Assembly (NCBI GenBank): GCA_002412555.1
Contig: DHVH01000141.1
Location: forward strand, 1-20,601
From: Marinilabiliaceae bacterium UBA5213
GTDB taxonomy: Bacteria; Bacteroidota; Bacteroidia; Bacteroidales; Marinilabiliaceae
DNA length: 20,601 bases
Reading direction: 5' to 3'
Below the pieces are notes generated by a model. It was not told the DNA's origin. It did not search any database and saw nothing but the letters and a program-made list of their open reading frames with translations. Within the stretch, counting starts at the first letter, position 1; each line of letters starts with the position of its first letter. The position numbers and the translations under genes are program-made. Positions 1 through 8,533 of this stretch are shown here, piece by piece.

Positions 1-2
1 TG

Positions 3-1034
3 TATAACAAGGATGTACAGGCCTATATTGATGTGTATACCCTTCGTCGAAAGGCCCATTTGTCCACTATTATTGGACGGGCTGAACTCTATTTTCCCTT
101 GTTTGAGGAGCATTTGGATAAAATGGGACTTCCCCTTGAACTCAAGTACCTGGCTGTGGTCGAATCAGCCTTGGATCCAAAGGCCCGCTCAACTTCTGGA
201 GCTACCGGCTTATGGCAGTTCCTTTTTCAGGCCGCTCGTCTGTTTAATCTAGAGATCTCGTCCTACATTGATGAGCGTTCTGACCCCGTAAAATCGACCG
301 TGGCTGCCTGTCAGTATTTAAAGTATTTGTACGATAATTTTCAGGATTGGCATTTGGCCTTGGCCGCTTATAACGGAGGTATTGCCGTAGTCAATGAGGC
401 CATTGAGAAGTCAGGAGGGGAGCGTGATTTTTGGAAAATCCGTCCCTGGCTGAGCGAAGAAACCCGGGGCTACGTCCCGGCTTTTATTGCCGTTAATTAT
501 GTGATGAATTACTATCACAACTATCAAATTGTGCCCGAAAGCGCACCCTTTAATTATGACGATTTAGGCTTTGTGCACATTGGTCAGTCCACCTCGTTTC
601 AGCAATTGGGCGCTGTTATTGATGTGCCTGTTGAGACCCTGAGATGGCTAAATCCCGTTTTTTTGAAAGACTACATTCCGGTTGTTGAAGAACCCGTTGA
701 GATTGTGATTCCACGTGATAAAGTTTTGCTCTTTTTTGAAAAGCGGCACCTTTTGGTGCGTGAAGCAGCTCCACCGGTGGCCTCATTGCCTCCGGTAGGT
801 GATACCAAAGGGAGGCGACAGCTAACTCACACGGTTAGAAATGGCGAGTTCTTTCATCGCATTGCTATGGATTACGGGGTTAGGGTAGAAGATGTTCAAA
901 AGTGGAACAATTTGCGTACACGCCATTTGTTGGCGGGGCAAAGATTGATAATCTGGTACAAACCGGATGACGAACCGTTGTTTATGGTCCAAAGAAGCTG
1001 GATGGAGGCACTCAATGACAGACCGGATAATTAG
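3..1034 (+). CDS. mltD: MltD-like membrane-bound lytic murein transglycosylase with LysM, 5' end outside the window
   Basis: The reading frame is open from the first bases, so the N-terminus lies upstream of the window and 343 residues are visible. The product should cleave the glycan strand of peptidoglycan non-hydrolytically in the periplasm. The SLT/GH23 core is clear: the catalytic Glu sits in the segment ELKYLAVVES (Glu codon 162-164), followed by GATGLWQF, the DERSDPVKST segment and the LALAAYNGG motif. A degenerate LysM-like stretch covers about 571-720, and a better LysM domain, beginning HTVRNGE and ending RLIIW, covers about 825-957 and would bind peptidoglycan. Gene order and domain order match Bacteroidota MltD proteins. 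No signal peptide can be seen because the start is missing. The stop is TAG, and no terminator follows before the next gene 122 bases on. Confidence 0.9.
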   Translation, partial: YNKDVQAYIDVYTLRRKAHLSTIIGRAELYFPLFEEHLDKMGLPLELKYLAVVESALDPKARSTSGATGLWQFLFQAARLFNLEISSYIDERSDPVKSTVAACQYLKYLYDNFQDWHLALAAYNGGIAVVNEAIEKSGGERDFWKIRPWLSEETRGYVPAFIAVNYVMNYYHNYQIVPESAPFNYDDLGFVHIGQSTSFQQLGAVIDVPVETLRWLNPVFLKDYIPVVEEPVEIVIPRDKVLLFFEKRHLLVREAAPPVASLPPVGDTKGRRQLTHTVRNGEFFHRIAMDYGVRVEDVQKWNNLRTRHLLAGQRLIIWYKPDDEPLFMVQRSWMEALNDRPDN

Positions 1035-1067
1035 TTGAGCATATTCCATTCAATTTTTGTATCTTGT

Positions 1068-1075
1068 TATTTTTG
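1068..1075 (+). promoter_or_regulatory. Candidate Bacteroidota -7 box (TATTTTTG)
   Basis: TATTTTTG matches the Bacteroidota primary-sigma -7 consensus TAnnTTTG. It lies in the 122-base gap before the lipoprotein gene and would start a four-gene + strand unit running through to pdxA. I see no convincing -33 TTG at the right distance, and the region is T-rich, so a chance match is possible. Confidence 0.35.
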
Positions 1076-1156
1076 TAAGTTTTGATGGTCGCCATTTGGG
1101 AAGAGATAGGAATAAACTTTATAAAGTTATGTCAAACAATTAATTGAATGGTTGTT

Positions 1157-2173
1157 ATGAGAAAAATTAAATTTGGAATACCATTATTTATAGTTGTTTT
1201 GGTGCTTTTGTCGGCATGTAAAAATACCAGTAATCAAAAGCCTAACATCACCGGAGCCATGGGCGAAGTATTGGTGGTGATGGATGATAAGTGGAGAAAC
1301 GGCCCCGAAGGTGAAGCCCTTCAGCGCATTCTTAAACAACCGATGGAAGGTCTGCCACAAGTGGAGCCCATCTTTAATGTTTCCATCACCCCGCACAGAG
1401 CCTTTAGTGGTTCCATGCGTACTTTTCGAAATCTGATCATTACGAATATTGGACCGGAGGTAGAAAACGAAGGCGTTCGTTTTTTTAGTGAATCAAGTTG
1501 GGCCAGAGATCAGGCTTTGATCCATATCAACGCTAAATCCCCAGAGCAATTTCATGCCTTGCTGGATAAGGAAGAGGTGCGAATTTTGGGCTATATTCTC
1601 AGGGCTGAGCGTCAGCGAAGCATCCGTTATTATACGAAATTTGTGGCTGGCGATTTGACCGATAAGGTCAACCGGAAATGGGACATGAAAGTGATAATTC
1701 ACAATATTTTTACCGTTAGATTAGATAATAATGATTTCACTTGGATGTCGCATGAAACGCCATCACTTAGTCAGGGCATGTTTATTTACAGTTTTGATTA
1801 CATCGGGGAAGGAACCTTTTCAAGGGAGTATCTTCTGAATAAGCGCGATTCTATTTTAAGGCAGAATGTGCCGGGACCTTCTGATGGGTCTTATATGTCC
1901 ACCGAGCACATGACCCCGGTCACCTATAAATCTTTTAAAAGCAAAGGCCACGAGGTGGTTGAGTTAAGAGGGCTTTGGAAAGTGGTAGGTGATTTGATGG
2001 GCGGTCCCTTTGTCATGCATGCCCATTTTGATAAAGCCAATAACCGGGTGGTGGTGACCGATGGCTATGTCTTTTTGCCCGAAGAGCCCAAAAAAAGAAA
2101 TTACATCTGGCAATTGGAATCCTTGTTTTACTCAGTTGATTTTGGAGGTGAACAGGAGGAGACCGCATTATAA
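1157..2173 (+). CDS. DUF4837-family lipoprotein
   Basis: The predicted product is a 338-residue lipoprotein. The N-terminus has basic residues (MRKIKFG), a hydrophobic stretch and a lipobox LLSAC, with the lipidated Cys at residue 21, so signal peptidase II processing and membrane anchoring are expected. An in-frame ATG at 1148 would add three residues (MVV). I prefer 1157 because it gives a normal basic n-region. The body (GAMGEVLVVMDDKWRNGPEG near the mature N-terminus, then RNLIITNI) resembles the Bacteroidota-specific DUF4837 family, whose function is unknown to me. Only eight bases separate its stop from the next ORF, so they are probably co-transcribed. The family assignment is from memory of the pattern, not from a search. 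Confidence 0.82.
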   Translation: MRKIKFGIPLFIVVLVLLSACKNTSNQKPNITGAMGEVLVVMDDKWRNGPEGEALQRILKQPMEGLPQVEPIFNVSITPHRAFSGSMRTFRNLIITNIGPEVENEGVRFFSESSWARDQALIHINAKSPEQFHALLDKEEVRILGYILRAERQRSIRYYTKFVAGDLTDKVNRKWDMKVIIHNIFTVRLDNNDFTWMSHETPSLSQGMFIYSFDYIGEGTFSREYLLNKRDSILRQNVPGPSDGSYMSTEHMTPVTYKSFKSKGHEVVELRGLWKVVGDLMGGPFVMHAHFDKANNRVVVTDGYVFLPEEPKKRNYIWQLESLFYSVDFGGEQEETAL

Positions 2174-2181
2174 AAGGGCGT

Positions 2182-2553
2182 ATGACACTTCCGGTTTTTT
2201 CCAAAGATGAATTGCAGCAGGCCACTCAGAAAGCAGATTTGATACAGGCAGCCGCCAATCAGATCATTAAGGACTTTGCCGAGTTTGGGTTGGAGGTTCA
2301 GTTTTCAGGTGCTACAGTCTCTTTTTATGAGGAACTTTCTGCCCAGCTGGAAGTTCATGTACAACAGCTGATTAGCGAGAATTACTCTGGTTTCATGGGC
2401 TTGTTGTACCGGATAGATATTGGCCAGAAAGAAATAGCACAATACGAGCAGGATATGAATGGCTTTCCCTATGCCAGAATTATTACAGAACTGATTATTC
2501 ACCGGGAGATCAAAAAAGTGCTTTTTCGGGCGTATTTCAGGGACAAGCGGTAA
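2182..2553 (+). CDS. Conserved-looking small protein of unknown function (123 aa)
   Basis: I do not recognise this protein. It is 123 residues with no signal peptide or membrane segment, so it should be cytoplasmic. The composition and pattern suggest mostly helix: an N-terminal helix rich in Ala/Gln (residues 8-33), a short strand-like segment (EVQFSGATVSFYEE, about 37-50), then helices ending in a basic C-terminus (FRAYFRDKR). It lies eight bases after the lipoprotein stop and 24 bases before the aminopeptidase start, so it belongs to that operon. It is probably a real gene because it fills the gap neatly, shares strand and spacing with its neighbours, and has no long competing frame. No function is proposed. 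Confidence 0.72.
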   Translation: MTLPVFSKDELQQATQKADLIQAAANQIIKDFAEFGLEVQFSGATVSFYEELSAQLEVHVQQLISENYSGFMGLLYRIDIGQKEIAQYEQDMNGFPYARIITELIIHREIKKVLFRAYFRDKR

Positions 2554-2577
2554 AATGTAATATTAATCATCCATATA

Positions 2578-4026
2578 ATGTCAGTAATAATAAGATCGGC
2601 GATAGAATTGCCAGTTGACGTAAGTACTCTGTTTTTAAGTGCCGAAATAGCCCTGTTAAAGGATTTTCAGTTTGCGGATAAGGAGCTTAAATATTTTGAG
2701 CAAAAAAGAGCGAAAGATCAGACGAACGGTTTGATTATGATTAACCGGCTGGATCAGTTAGTGGGTCTTTTGCTGCCTGATGAGAAGGAGACGCTTGCAG
2801 ATCAGATGGAAACGCTTCGCAGGCAGGGTGCTCAGGTGGCTCAGCAATTAAAGAAAGAGGGCTTGACGAAGGTGGCCTTGATGGATTTAATGAACCAGCC
2901 TGATTTGATGTTGGCCTTGGCTGAAGGTATTGCCTTAGCTTCTTATGAGTTTGCCAAATACAAGACCGCTATAAAAGAGGCGTATGACCTGGAGATTTTA
3001 GTGGTTAGTCCAAGCTTATCCGGGTGTCGCATAGCTGCCATGAACCGGATAGTTGAAGCCGTCTTTATGGCACGTGACTTGGTCAATGAACCAGTGGGCT
3101 ATTTGAATGCCCAACGTTTGGGGCAGACCGTTCTGGACTTGGCCAAAACCTACGGCTTTACCGCCGAAGTCTTTAATAAGAAAAAAATTGAGACCCTGAA
3201 AATGGGTGGTTTACTGGCTGTGAACAAGGGTAGCATTGACCCGCCGACCTTTACAGTGATGGAATGGAAACCGGCCGATGCCAATAACTCGCAGCCCATT
3301 GTGCTGGTCGGAAAGGGCGTTGTGTATGATACAGGTGGTGTCAACTTAAAAACCCCTCCTGGCAGTCTGGATACCATGAAATGTGACATGGGGGGAGCTG
3401 CTTCGGTCATAGGCGCTATGGTGGCTTTGGCTGCCAATCAGTTGCCGGTGCATGTGATTGGGATTGTACCGGCAACAGATAACCGTCTGGGAGGTAACGC
3501 CATTGTGCCCGGTGATATTATTACCATGCACAGCGGTACAACAGTGGAAATCATCAATACCGATGCTGAAGGTCGTCTGATATTGGCAGATGCCCTTAGT
3601 TTTGCCAAAAAGTACCAGCCGGAACTGGTCATCGATTTGGCCACCTTAACCGGAAATGCCGTAGTGGCCATAGGCTCACATGGCACTGTTGGTATGGGAA
3701 CGGCCTCTGACGAAGTGAAACTAGCCCTCGCACAGGCAGGCGATGCTGTGTGTGAAAGGGTTGTGTGGTTTCCTTTCTGGAAGGATTATGACGATGAGAT
3801 TAAATCAGAGATCGCCGATCTCAAGAACCTGGGTAGCAGGGAAGGGGGAGCAATTTCTGCCGGCAAATTTCTTGCGAAATTTGTGGATGCGCCATGGCTG
3901 CATCTGGATATTGCGGGACCCGCTTTTCTTGAGCGCAAAGCCCACTATAGGGGTATTGGGGGAACAGGTGTAGGCGTGCGTTTACTGCTGCGCTTTTTTG
4001 AGAATCAATGGGGGACTAAGCAGTAG
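2578..4026 (+). CDS. pepA: Leucyl aminopeptidase, peptidase family M17
   Basis: This 482-residue cytosolic two-metal aminopeptidase removes N-terminal residues such as Leu from peptides. The C-terminal catalytic domain is complete. GKGVVYDTGG carries metal ligands K246 and D251, K258 is the catalytic Lys, D270 lies in MKCDMGG, and the M17 signature NTDAEGRL supplies D329, E331 and catalytic R333. Spacing matches E. coli PepA apart from one extra residue between K258 and D270. The N-terminal regulatory domain (about 1-160) is divergent, as is usual for the family. Length is close to PepA (503 aa). The ATG has no Shine-Dalgarno sequence. It sits in a + strand run between the 123-aa protein and pdxA. 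Confidence 0.93.
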   Translation: MSVIIRSAIELPVDVSTLFLSAEIALLKDFQFADKELKYFEQKRAKDQTNGLIMINRLDQLVGLLLPDEKETLADQMETLRRQGAQVAQQLKKEGLTKVALMDLMNQPDLMLALAEGIALASYEFAKYKTAIKEAYDLEILVVSPSLSGCRIAAMNRIVEAVFMARDLVNEPVGYLNAQRLGQTVLDLAKTYGFTAEVFNKKKIETLKMGGLLAVNKGSIDPPTFTVMEWKPADANNSQPIVLVGKGVVYDTGGVNLKTPPGSLDTMKCDMGGAASVIGAMVALAANQLPVHVIGIVPATDNRLGGNAIVPGDIITMHSGTTVEIINTDAEGRLILADALSFAKKYQPELVIDLATLTGNAVVAIGSHGTVGMGTASDEVKLALAQAGDAVCERVVWFPFWKDYDDEIKSEIADLKNLGSREGGAISAGKFLAKFVDAPWLHLDIAGPAFLERKAHYRGIGGTGVGVRLLLRFFENQWGTKQ

Positions 4027-4079
4027 CTGATAGACAAAATTCTGGTGAGCTAATATAAATATCCGGAAAATAGAAAATT

Positions 4080-5141
4080 ATGAGTAGCGAAAAATTAAAA
4101 GTAGGCATTACACAAGGTGACATCAACGGAATTGGGTATGAGGTGATTTTTAAAGCCTTAGCCGATCCCAGAATGCAAGAGATTTGTACGCCGGTTATTT
4201 ATGGTTCATCCAAAGTGGCGGCTTACCACCGTAAGGCATTGAATTTGCCTTCGATCAGCCTGAACAGTATCAGCAACGGCCGCGAGGCACATTCCAAACG
4301 CATTAATATGGTAAATTGTCTGGACGACAATGTTCGGGTTGAATTGGGAAAGCCGACGGAAGTCGGCGGTCAGTCTGCTTTTCTGGCTTTAGAAAAGGCC
4401 ATAGAAGATTTAAAGAACAATGCCATTGATGTGCTGGTTACGGCGCCCATTAACAAAAAGGTAATCCAGTCGGACGACTTTAATTTCCCCGGCCATACTG
4501 AATACCTGGCCAGTGCCTTTGGTGGAACACCCTTGATGCTGATGGTTAGTGATTTGTTGCGGGTAGGAGTGGTGACTGGTCACATCCCTGTAAAGGAGGT
4601 CAGTGCCGCCATTAGCCAGGAGTTGATTGTTGAGAAATTGAGGATCCTGAATCAGAGTCTGAAAGAGGATTTTGTGGTCCGCAGGCCCCGCATTGCGGTG
4701 CTTGGCTTAAACCCCCATGCAGGTGATGAAGGCTTGTTGGGTAAAGAAGAGATAGAAACCATTAAACCTGCCCTTGAATTGGCCAAAAAAGAAGGCATCA
4801 TGGCCTTTGGGCCTTACCCGGCCGATGGCTTTTTTGCCACCGACGGCTTCAAAAAATTTGACGCTATTCTGGCGATGTACCACGATCAGGGCTTGGCGCC
4901 TTTCAAGGCGCTGTCCTTTTCCACGGGAGTAAATTTTACTGCAGGCTTACCGGTGGTTCGGACTTCACCCGACCATGGAACGGCTTATGAAATTACCGGT
5001 CAGAATGTAGCTGATGAGCAGTCCCTGTTATCGGCCATTTACATGGCGATAGATGTTTTTAATAACCGCCGGATGCATAAAGAAATATCGGCCAACCCTT
5101 TGAATACGTTGGATACGAATTCGTTGGGCGCCGATGAGTAA
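4080..5141 (+). CDS. pdxA: 4-hydroxythreonine-4-phosphate dehydrogenase PdxA
   Basis: PdxA oxidises 4-phosphohydroxy-L-threonine with NAD(P); the product condenses with deoxyxylulose phosphate (PdxJ) to make pyridoxine phosphate. The 353-residue sequence has the full set of family landmarks: GITQGDINGIGYE at the N-terminus, PGHTEYLA (H139), TGHIPV (H168), LNPHAGDEG (H213), MYHDQGLAPFK (H268) and SPDHGTAYEITG. H168, H213 and H268 match the three metal-binding His of E. coli PdxA (166, 211, 266) with a constant offset of two. It starts 53 bases after the aminopeptidase stop, with no promoter visible between. It ends 13 bases from the convergent lpxA gene, with no intergenic terminator. Confidence 0.95.
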   Translation: MSSEKLKVGITQGDINGIGYEVIFKALADPRMQEICTPVIYGSSKVAAYHRKALNLPSISLNSISNGREAHSKRINMVNCLDDNVRVELGKPTEVGGQSAFLALEKAIEDLKNNAIDVLVTAPINKKVIQSDDFNFPGHTEYLASAFGGTPLMLMVSDLLRVGVVTGHIPVKEVSAAISQELIVEKLRILNQSLKEDFVVRRPRIAVLGLNPHAGDEGLLGKEEIETIKPALELAKKEGIMAFGPYPADGFFATDGFKKFDAILAMYHDQGLAPFKALSFSTGVNFTAGLPVVRTSPDHGTAYEITGQNVADEQSLLSAIYMAIDVFNNRRMHKEISANPLNTLDTNSLGADE

Positions 5142-5154
5142 TTGTATTCAGGGG

Positions 5155-5946
5155 TTATTCTTCACCACCGGCTGAGTAGCCTCTGAGGATTCCCCGATGC
5201 GAGTTTCTTACAAACAGCAGGATGTCATCCCGTTCTTTAGAGGCAGGTAATTCTGCCTCTATGCGTATAAGGGCATCTGAGTTGTTGAGGCTCGACTGAA
5301 ACAGTACCCGATAGCAGTCCTGAATGTCTCTGATTTGCTCGTTGGTAAAGTTTCTACGCCTTAGGCCAATGGAGTTAACGCCGACGTAGGAAAGGCGTTC
5401 GCGACCAGCTTTGATAAAAGGCGGAATGTCTTTGCTGACCAACGATCCGCCGGATACCATGACGTGCGCACCAATGTGCACAAATTGGTGAATGGCCGAT
5501 AGACCACCAATAATGGCCCAATCATCAATCTCCACTTCACCTGCTACCTGCACGCTGTTGACCAAAATGACGTTGTTCCCAATGATGCAATCATGCGCCA
5601 CATGCACATAGGCCATTAATAAACAGTTGTTACCAATCACCGTTTTGTTGCGGGCCTTGGTGCCTCTGTTAATGGTGGCAAACTCACGAATGGTGGTATT
5701 GTCCCCGATTTCAACCGTGGTTTCTTCACCGACAAATTTCAGATCCTGCGGCACGGCTCCGATTACTGCGCCTGGAAATATGTTACAGTTTTTACCAATG
5801 GTTGTACCTTCCAGAATGGTGGCATTGGAACCTATTCTGGAACCTTCGCCAATCACCACATTTTTGTCGATGGTCACAAAGGGTTCAATCACCACATTAG
5901 GAGCGATTTTTGCTTCGGGATGTATGTATGCTAATGGTTGCTTCAT
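5155..5946 (-). CDS. lpxA: UDP-N-acetylglucosamine O-acyltransferase LpxA
   Basis: LpxA transfers a 3-hydroxyacyl chain from ACP to the 3-OH of UDP-GlcNAc, the first step of lipid A synthesis in the cytoplasm. The 263 residues (E. coli 262) form a left-handed beta-helix of hexapeptide repeats from about residue 8 to 185, followed by a helical C-terminal region. The catalytic His is H118 in YVHVAHDC, equivalent to E. coli H125. Other landmarks are IREFATINRGT and GGLSAIHQFVHIG. The ATG lies one base after the lpxC-fabZ stop (TAAGATG), implying translational coupling without a Shine-Dalgarno. It is the last gene of the lipid A unit and converges on pdxA. The hexapeptide pattern excludes LpxD, which is separately encoded here. 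Confidence 0.95.
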   Translation of the reverse strand: MKQPLAYIHPEAKIAPNVVIEPFVTIDKNVVIGEGSRIGSNATILEGTTIGKNCNIFPGAVIGAVPQDLKFVGEETTVEIGDNTTIREFATINRGTKARNKTVIGNNCLLMAYVHVAHDCIIGNNVILVNSVQVAGEVEIDDWAIIGGLSAIHQFVHIGAHVMVSGGSLVSKDIPPFIKAGRERLSYVGVNSIGLRRRNFTNEQIRDIQDCYRVLFQSSLNNSDALIRIEAELPASKERDDILLFVRNSHRGILRGYSAGGEE

Positions 5947-5947
5947 C

Positions 5948-7345
5948 TTATTTGTTTTTGATTATTTGAGCCATAAATTCCCCTTCAGCCACGATGGTGT
6001 CACCCACAAAGGCCAAACCCTTCATATTGGCTACGCCACGGCGCATTTCTGTCATGAGCTCAAGTTTGAAGATAACGGTATCTCCTGGCACCACTTTTTT
6101 GCGGAATTTGATGTTGTCCTGTTTGAGGAAATAGGTGCTGTAAGTGTGCGGGTCCTCCAGTTGGTTAAGGACCAATAAGCCTCCTACCTGAGCCATGGCT
6201 TCAACCAGAAGAACGCCCGGCATAACAGGTTCATCGGGAAAGTGGCCTGTGAAAAAGGGCTCATTCCCGGTCACGTTTTTAACCCCTACGATGATTCTTT
6301 CCTGCAGGTCAATTACTTTATCCACCATCAGGAAAGGATATCTGTGGGGTAGCAGACTTTTGATTTGATTGATGTCAAACACGGGCTCCTTGTTGGGGTC
6401 ATAAGGGGGAGCATCAATCTTTAATTGCCGCTTGCGAATTTCTTTGCGCAGCAGTTTGGTGAATTCTGCATTGATCTTGTGTCCCGGCTTATTGGCAATG
6501 ATACGTCCCTTAATGGCGCTGCCGCACAGGGTCAGGTCACCAATTACATCCAATAGTTTATGGCGGGCAGGCTCGTTGGTGAAATGCAGATCCAGGTTGT
6601 TGAGAATGCCTGTGGGCTTTACCTCTACAGAGGGTTTCTTGAAAAGTGCTGCGAGCCGGTCCAGCTCTTCCTGCGACACAGGTTTATCAATGATAATAAT
6701 GGCATTGTCCAGATCGCCTCCCTTAATCAGGTTGTTTTTGAGTAAAGGCTCCAGTTCGTGCAAAAAGACGAAGGTGCGGCACATCGATATTTCTCCCTCA
6801 AACGCTTCCAGATCTTCAATGGTGGCAAACTGGTTGGCCAAATGCAGTGACTGGTTGAACGAAATCATTACTTGTGCTGAAAAGCCATTGTCGGGCAGGG
6901 CTATGATGTAACTACCCGTTTCAGGATCTTCTACCATCATTTTTTCACGCACCTCAAAATATTCGCGTTCGGCTTTTTGCTCCACAATGCCAGCCTCTTT
7001 AATGGCCTGCACAAAGAATTTGGAACTACCGTCAAGTATCGGAGCCTCGGGGCCATCCACATCAATCATACAGTTATCAACGCCTAGTCCGCGCAAGGCC
7101 GCCAAGCAGTGCTCAATGGTACTAACTTTGGCTTCTCCCTCCTGTAATACCGTTCCCCGCTGCGTGTAAGATACGTTGTCAACCAGCGCCTTAATGATGG
7201 GTTGCCCCTCCATGTCAATTCTTCTGAATTTATAGCCATACCCTTCTTCTGCAGGGTTGAGAGTCAGCGTAACATTTACGCCGGTATGCAATCCGGGGCC
7301 TTTAAGTGAAACGGGTTTCCCGATCGTTCTTTGTTTTTCAGCCAT
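5948..7345 (-). CDS. lpxC-fabZ: Bifunctional LpxC-FabZ fusion: UDP-3-O-acyl-GlcNAc deacetylase / 3-hydroxyacyl-ACP dehydratase
   Basis: Two enzymes are joined in one 465-residue chain. The N-terminal domain (about 1-305) is LpxC, the zinc deacetylase that commits UDP-GlcNAc to lipid A: STIEH gives E78 and H79, HKLLD gives H262 and D266 as the remaining zinc ligands, and KPGH gives H289. The C-terminal domain (about 320-465) is FabZ, which dehydrates 3-hydroxyacyl-ACP: LLPHRYPF, then GHFP with catalytic H368 and LLVEAMAQ with E382, 14 residues apart as in E. coli FabZ. The linker (about 305-322) is short and Pro-rich. Both active sites look intact. This fusion is an established hallmark of Bacteroidota and links two competing uses of 3-hydroxyacyl-ACP. 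It follows lpxD by 80 bases and precedes lpxA by one. Confidence 0.96.
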   Translation of the reverse strand: MAEKQRTIGKPVSLKGPGLHTGVNVTLTLNPAEEGYGYKFRRIDMEGQPIIKALVDNVSYTQRGTVLQEGEAKVSTIEHCLAALRGLGVDNCMIDVDGPEAPILDGSSKFFVQAIKEAGIVEQKAEREYFEVREKMMVEDPETGSYIIALPDNGFSAQVMISFNQSLHLANQFATIEDLEAFEGEISMCRTFVFLHELEPLLKNNLIKGGDLDNAIIIIDKPVSQEELDRLAALFKKPSVEVKPTGILNNLDLHFTNEPARHKLLDVIGDLTLCGSAIKGRIIANKPGHKINAEFTKLLRKEIRKRQLKIDAPPYDPNKEPVFDINQIKSLLPHRYPFLMVDKVIDLQERIIVGVKNVTGNEPFFTGHFPDEPVMPGVLLVEAMAQVGGLLVLNQLEDPHTYSTYFLKQDNIKFRKKVVPGDTVIFKLELMTEMRRGVANMKGLAFVGDTIVAEGEFMAQIIKNK

Positions 7346-7425
7346 TTATAATTGGTGTTAGATTACTTATCAGAAACAATAAAGATCGCTTACTGTTCAC
7401 CGGTGTTGGATGCTTATGCTTTATG

Positions 7426-8442
7426 TTATTTTTTTTCGAGTTGGTCAATTTTAGCCTTCAGCTCAGGAAGTTTCCTGAACACCACGTAGGCTTTATTGTA
7501 GAGCATGGCGTCAAAAGCAGGAGAGCCCATTTGAACGGAACCTTCCTTGATAATGCTCTTGGAAACGCCTGTCTGCGCCGCCAACTTAACGCCATTGGCA
7601 ATGGTGAGGTGACCGGCAATGCCTACTTGTCCCCCAAACATCACATTTTTGCCAATTTTAGTGCTTCCGGCAATACCTGTCTGGGCGGCCAGAACGCTGT
7701 TTTCGCCAATCTCCACATTGTGGGCAATCTGAATCAGGTTGTCCAGTTTGGTGCCTTTGCGAATAATGGTTGATCCCATGGTAGCTCTGTCGATGGTGGT
7801 ATTGGCGCCAACCTCTACATGGTCCTCGAGTACAACGATACCCACCTGAGGGATTTTTTCAAATTGCCCGTCGGCTCCTGGCGCAAAGCCAAAACCGTCC
7901 GAGCCCACCACGGCGCCAGAGTGAATGATACACTTGCTACCAATCTTACAGCCCTTGTAAATTTTTGCTCCGGGATAAATAATGGAATTGTCGCCAATGC
8001 TTACACCATCGCCAATGTATACTTGCGGGTAAATCTGAACATTGTTGCCGATGCTTACCTTTTCGCCTATATAGCTAAAGGCACCTACGTATACAAAATC
8101 ACCTAATTGCGCTGTTTTGTCGATGAAGGAAGGTTGCTCTATGCCCGTTTTCTTGGGCATGGACTCTTGATACATCTGTAAAAGCATCGCCAGCGCCCGG
8201 TAGGCATCTTCGACGCGAATGAGCGTCGATTTAATGGCCTTTTCAGGCTTAAAATTTTTATTGACGATGACAACAGAAGCTTCAGTAGTATAAATGTAAG
8301 ATTCGTATTTAGGGTTGGCCAGAAAAGTGAGCGTTTCGGGACGACCTTCTTCGATCTTGGATACATCCCGCACAATGGCTTGTGGATTGCCATCCACTTG
8401 GCCATTAATAAGAGCCGATATCTGTTCTGCAGTAAATTCCAT
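7426..8442 (-). CDS. lpxD: UDP-3-O-acyl-glucosamine N-acyltransferase LpxD
   Basis: LpxD adds the second 3-hydroxyacyl chain, to the 2-amino group of the sugar made by LpxC, in the cytoplasm. Its 338 residues divide into an N-terminal uridine-binding domain (about 1-100), a long hexapeptide-repeat beta-helix (about 105-300) and a C-terminal helix that would help trimer formation (about 310-338, ending KAKIDQLEKK). The catalytic His is H241 in QIAHNVEIG, equivalent to E. coli H239, and the segment GSDGFGFAP is typical. It is the first gene of the - strand lipid A unit. A -7 box lies 17 bases before its ATG, and the terminator of the upstream gene lies just behind that. Confidence 0.95.
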   Translation of the reverse strand: MEFTAEQISALINGQVDGNPQAIVRDVSKIEEGRPETLTFLANPKYESYIYTTEASVVIVNKNFKPEKAIKSTLIRVEDAYRALAMLLQMYQESMPKKTGIEQPSFIDKTAQLGDFVYVGAFSYIGEKVSIGNNVQIYPQVYIGDGVSIGDNSIIYPGAKIYKGCKIGSKCIIHSGAVVGSDGFGFAPGADGQFEKIPQVGIVVLEDHVEVGANTTIDRATMGSTIIRKGTKLDNLIQIAHNVEIGENSVLAAQTGIAGSTKIGKNVMFGGQVGIAGHLTIANGVKLAAQTGVSKSIIKEGSVQMGSPAFDAMLYNKAYVVFRKLPELKAKIDQLEKK

Positions 8443-8459
8443 TAGAAATAAATTTGGTG

Positions 8460-8467
8460 CAAAACTA
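8460..8467 (-). promoter_or_regulatory. Candidate -7 box TAGTTTTG for lpxD
   Basis: On the - strand the sequence reads TAGTTTTG, an exact TAnnTTTG match, ending 17 bases before the lpxD ATG. It lies between the upstream gene's terminator and lpxD, where a promoter for the lipid A unit is expected. No perfect -33 TTG is visible; the corresponding stretch is T-rich. Confidence 0.55.
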
Positions 8468-8483
8468 CGAAAATATCTAACTT

Positions 8484-8520
8484 AAAAAAAGGAAGGCCAC
8501 GCTAATGATACGGCCTTTTA
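8484..8520 (-). terminator. Likely intrinsic terminator of the HD-domain gene
   Basis: AAGGCC (8493-8498) pairs with GGCCTT (8512-8517) around a 13-base loop. Read on the - strand, the hairpin is followed by CC and then seven T (8484-8490). It lies just after the HD-gene stop and before the lpxD promoter, separating the two units. The large loop makes it weaker than the 9927-9956 terminator. Confidence 0.6.
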
Positions 8521-8533
8521 TGTGCCTCATTCT

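Noticed and set aside
5627..6178. A 183-codon + strand frame over lpxA and the FabZ domain
   Set aside because: It overlaps two confident genes with intact catalytic residues and shows no recognisable protein pattern.
6432..6911. A 159-codon + strand frame within the LpxC domain
   Set aside because: It is antisense to the LpxC zinc-binding region and has Ser/Leu/Arg-rich composition typical of a shadow frame.
5948..7345. LpxC-FabZ fusion as a novel fusion
   Set aside because: It is a known and widespread arrangement in Bacteroidota, so it is useful for taxonomy but not new.
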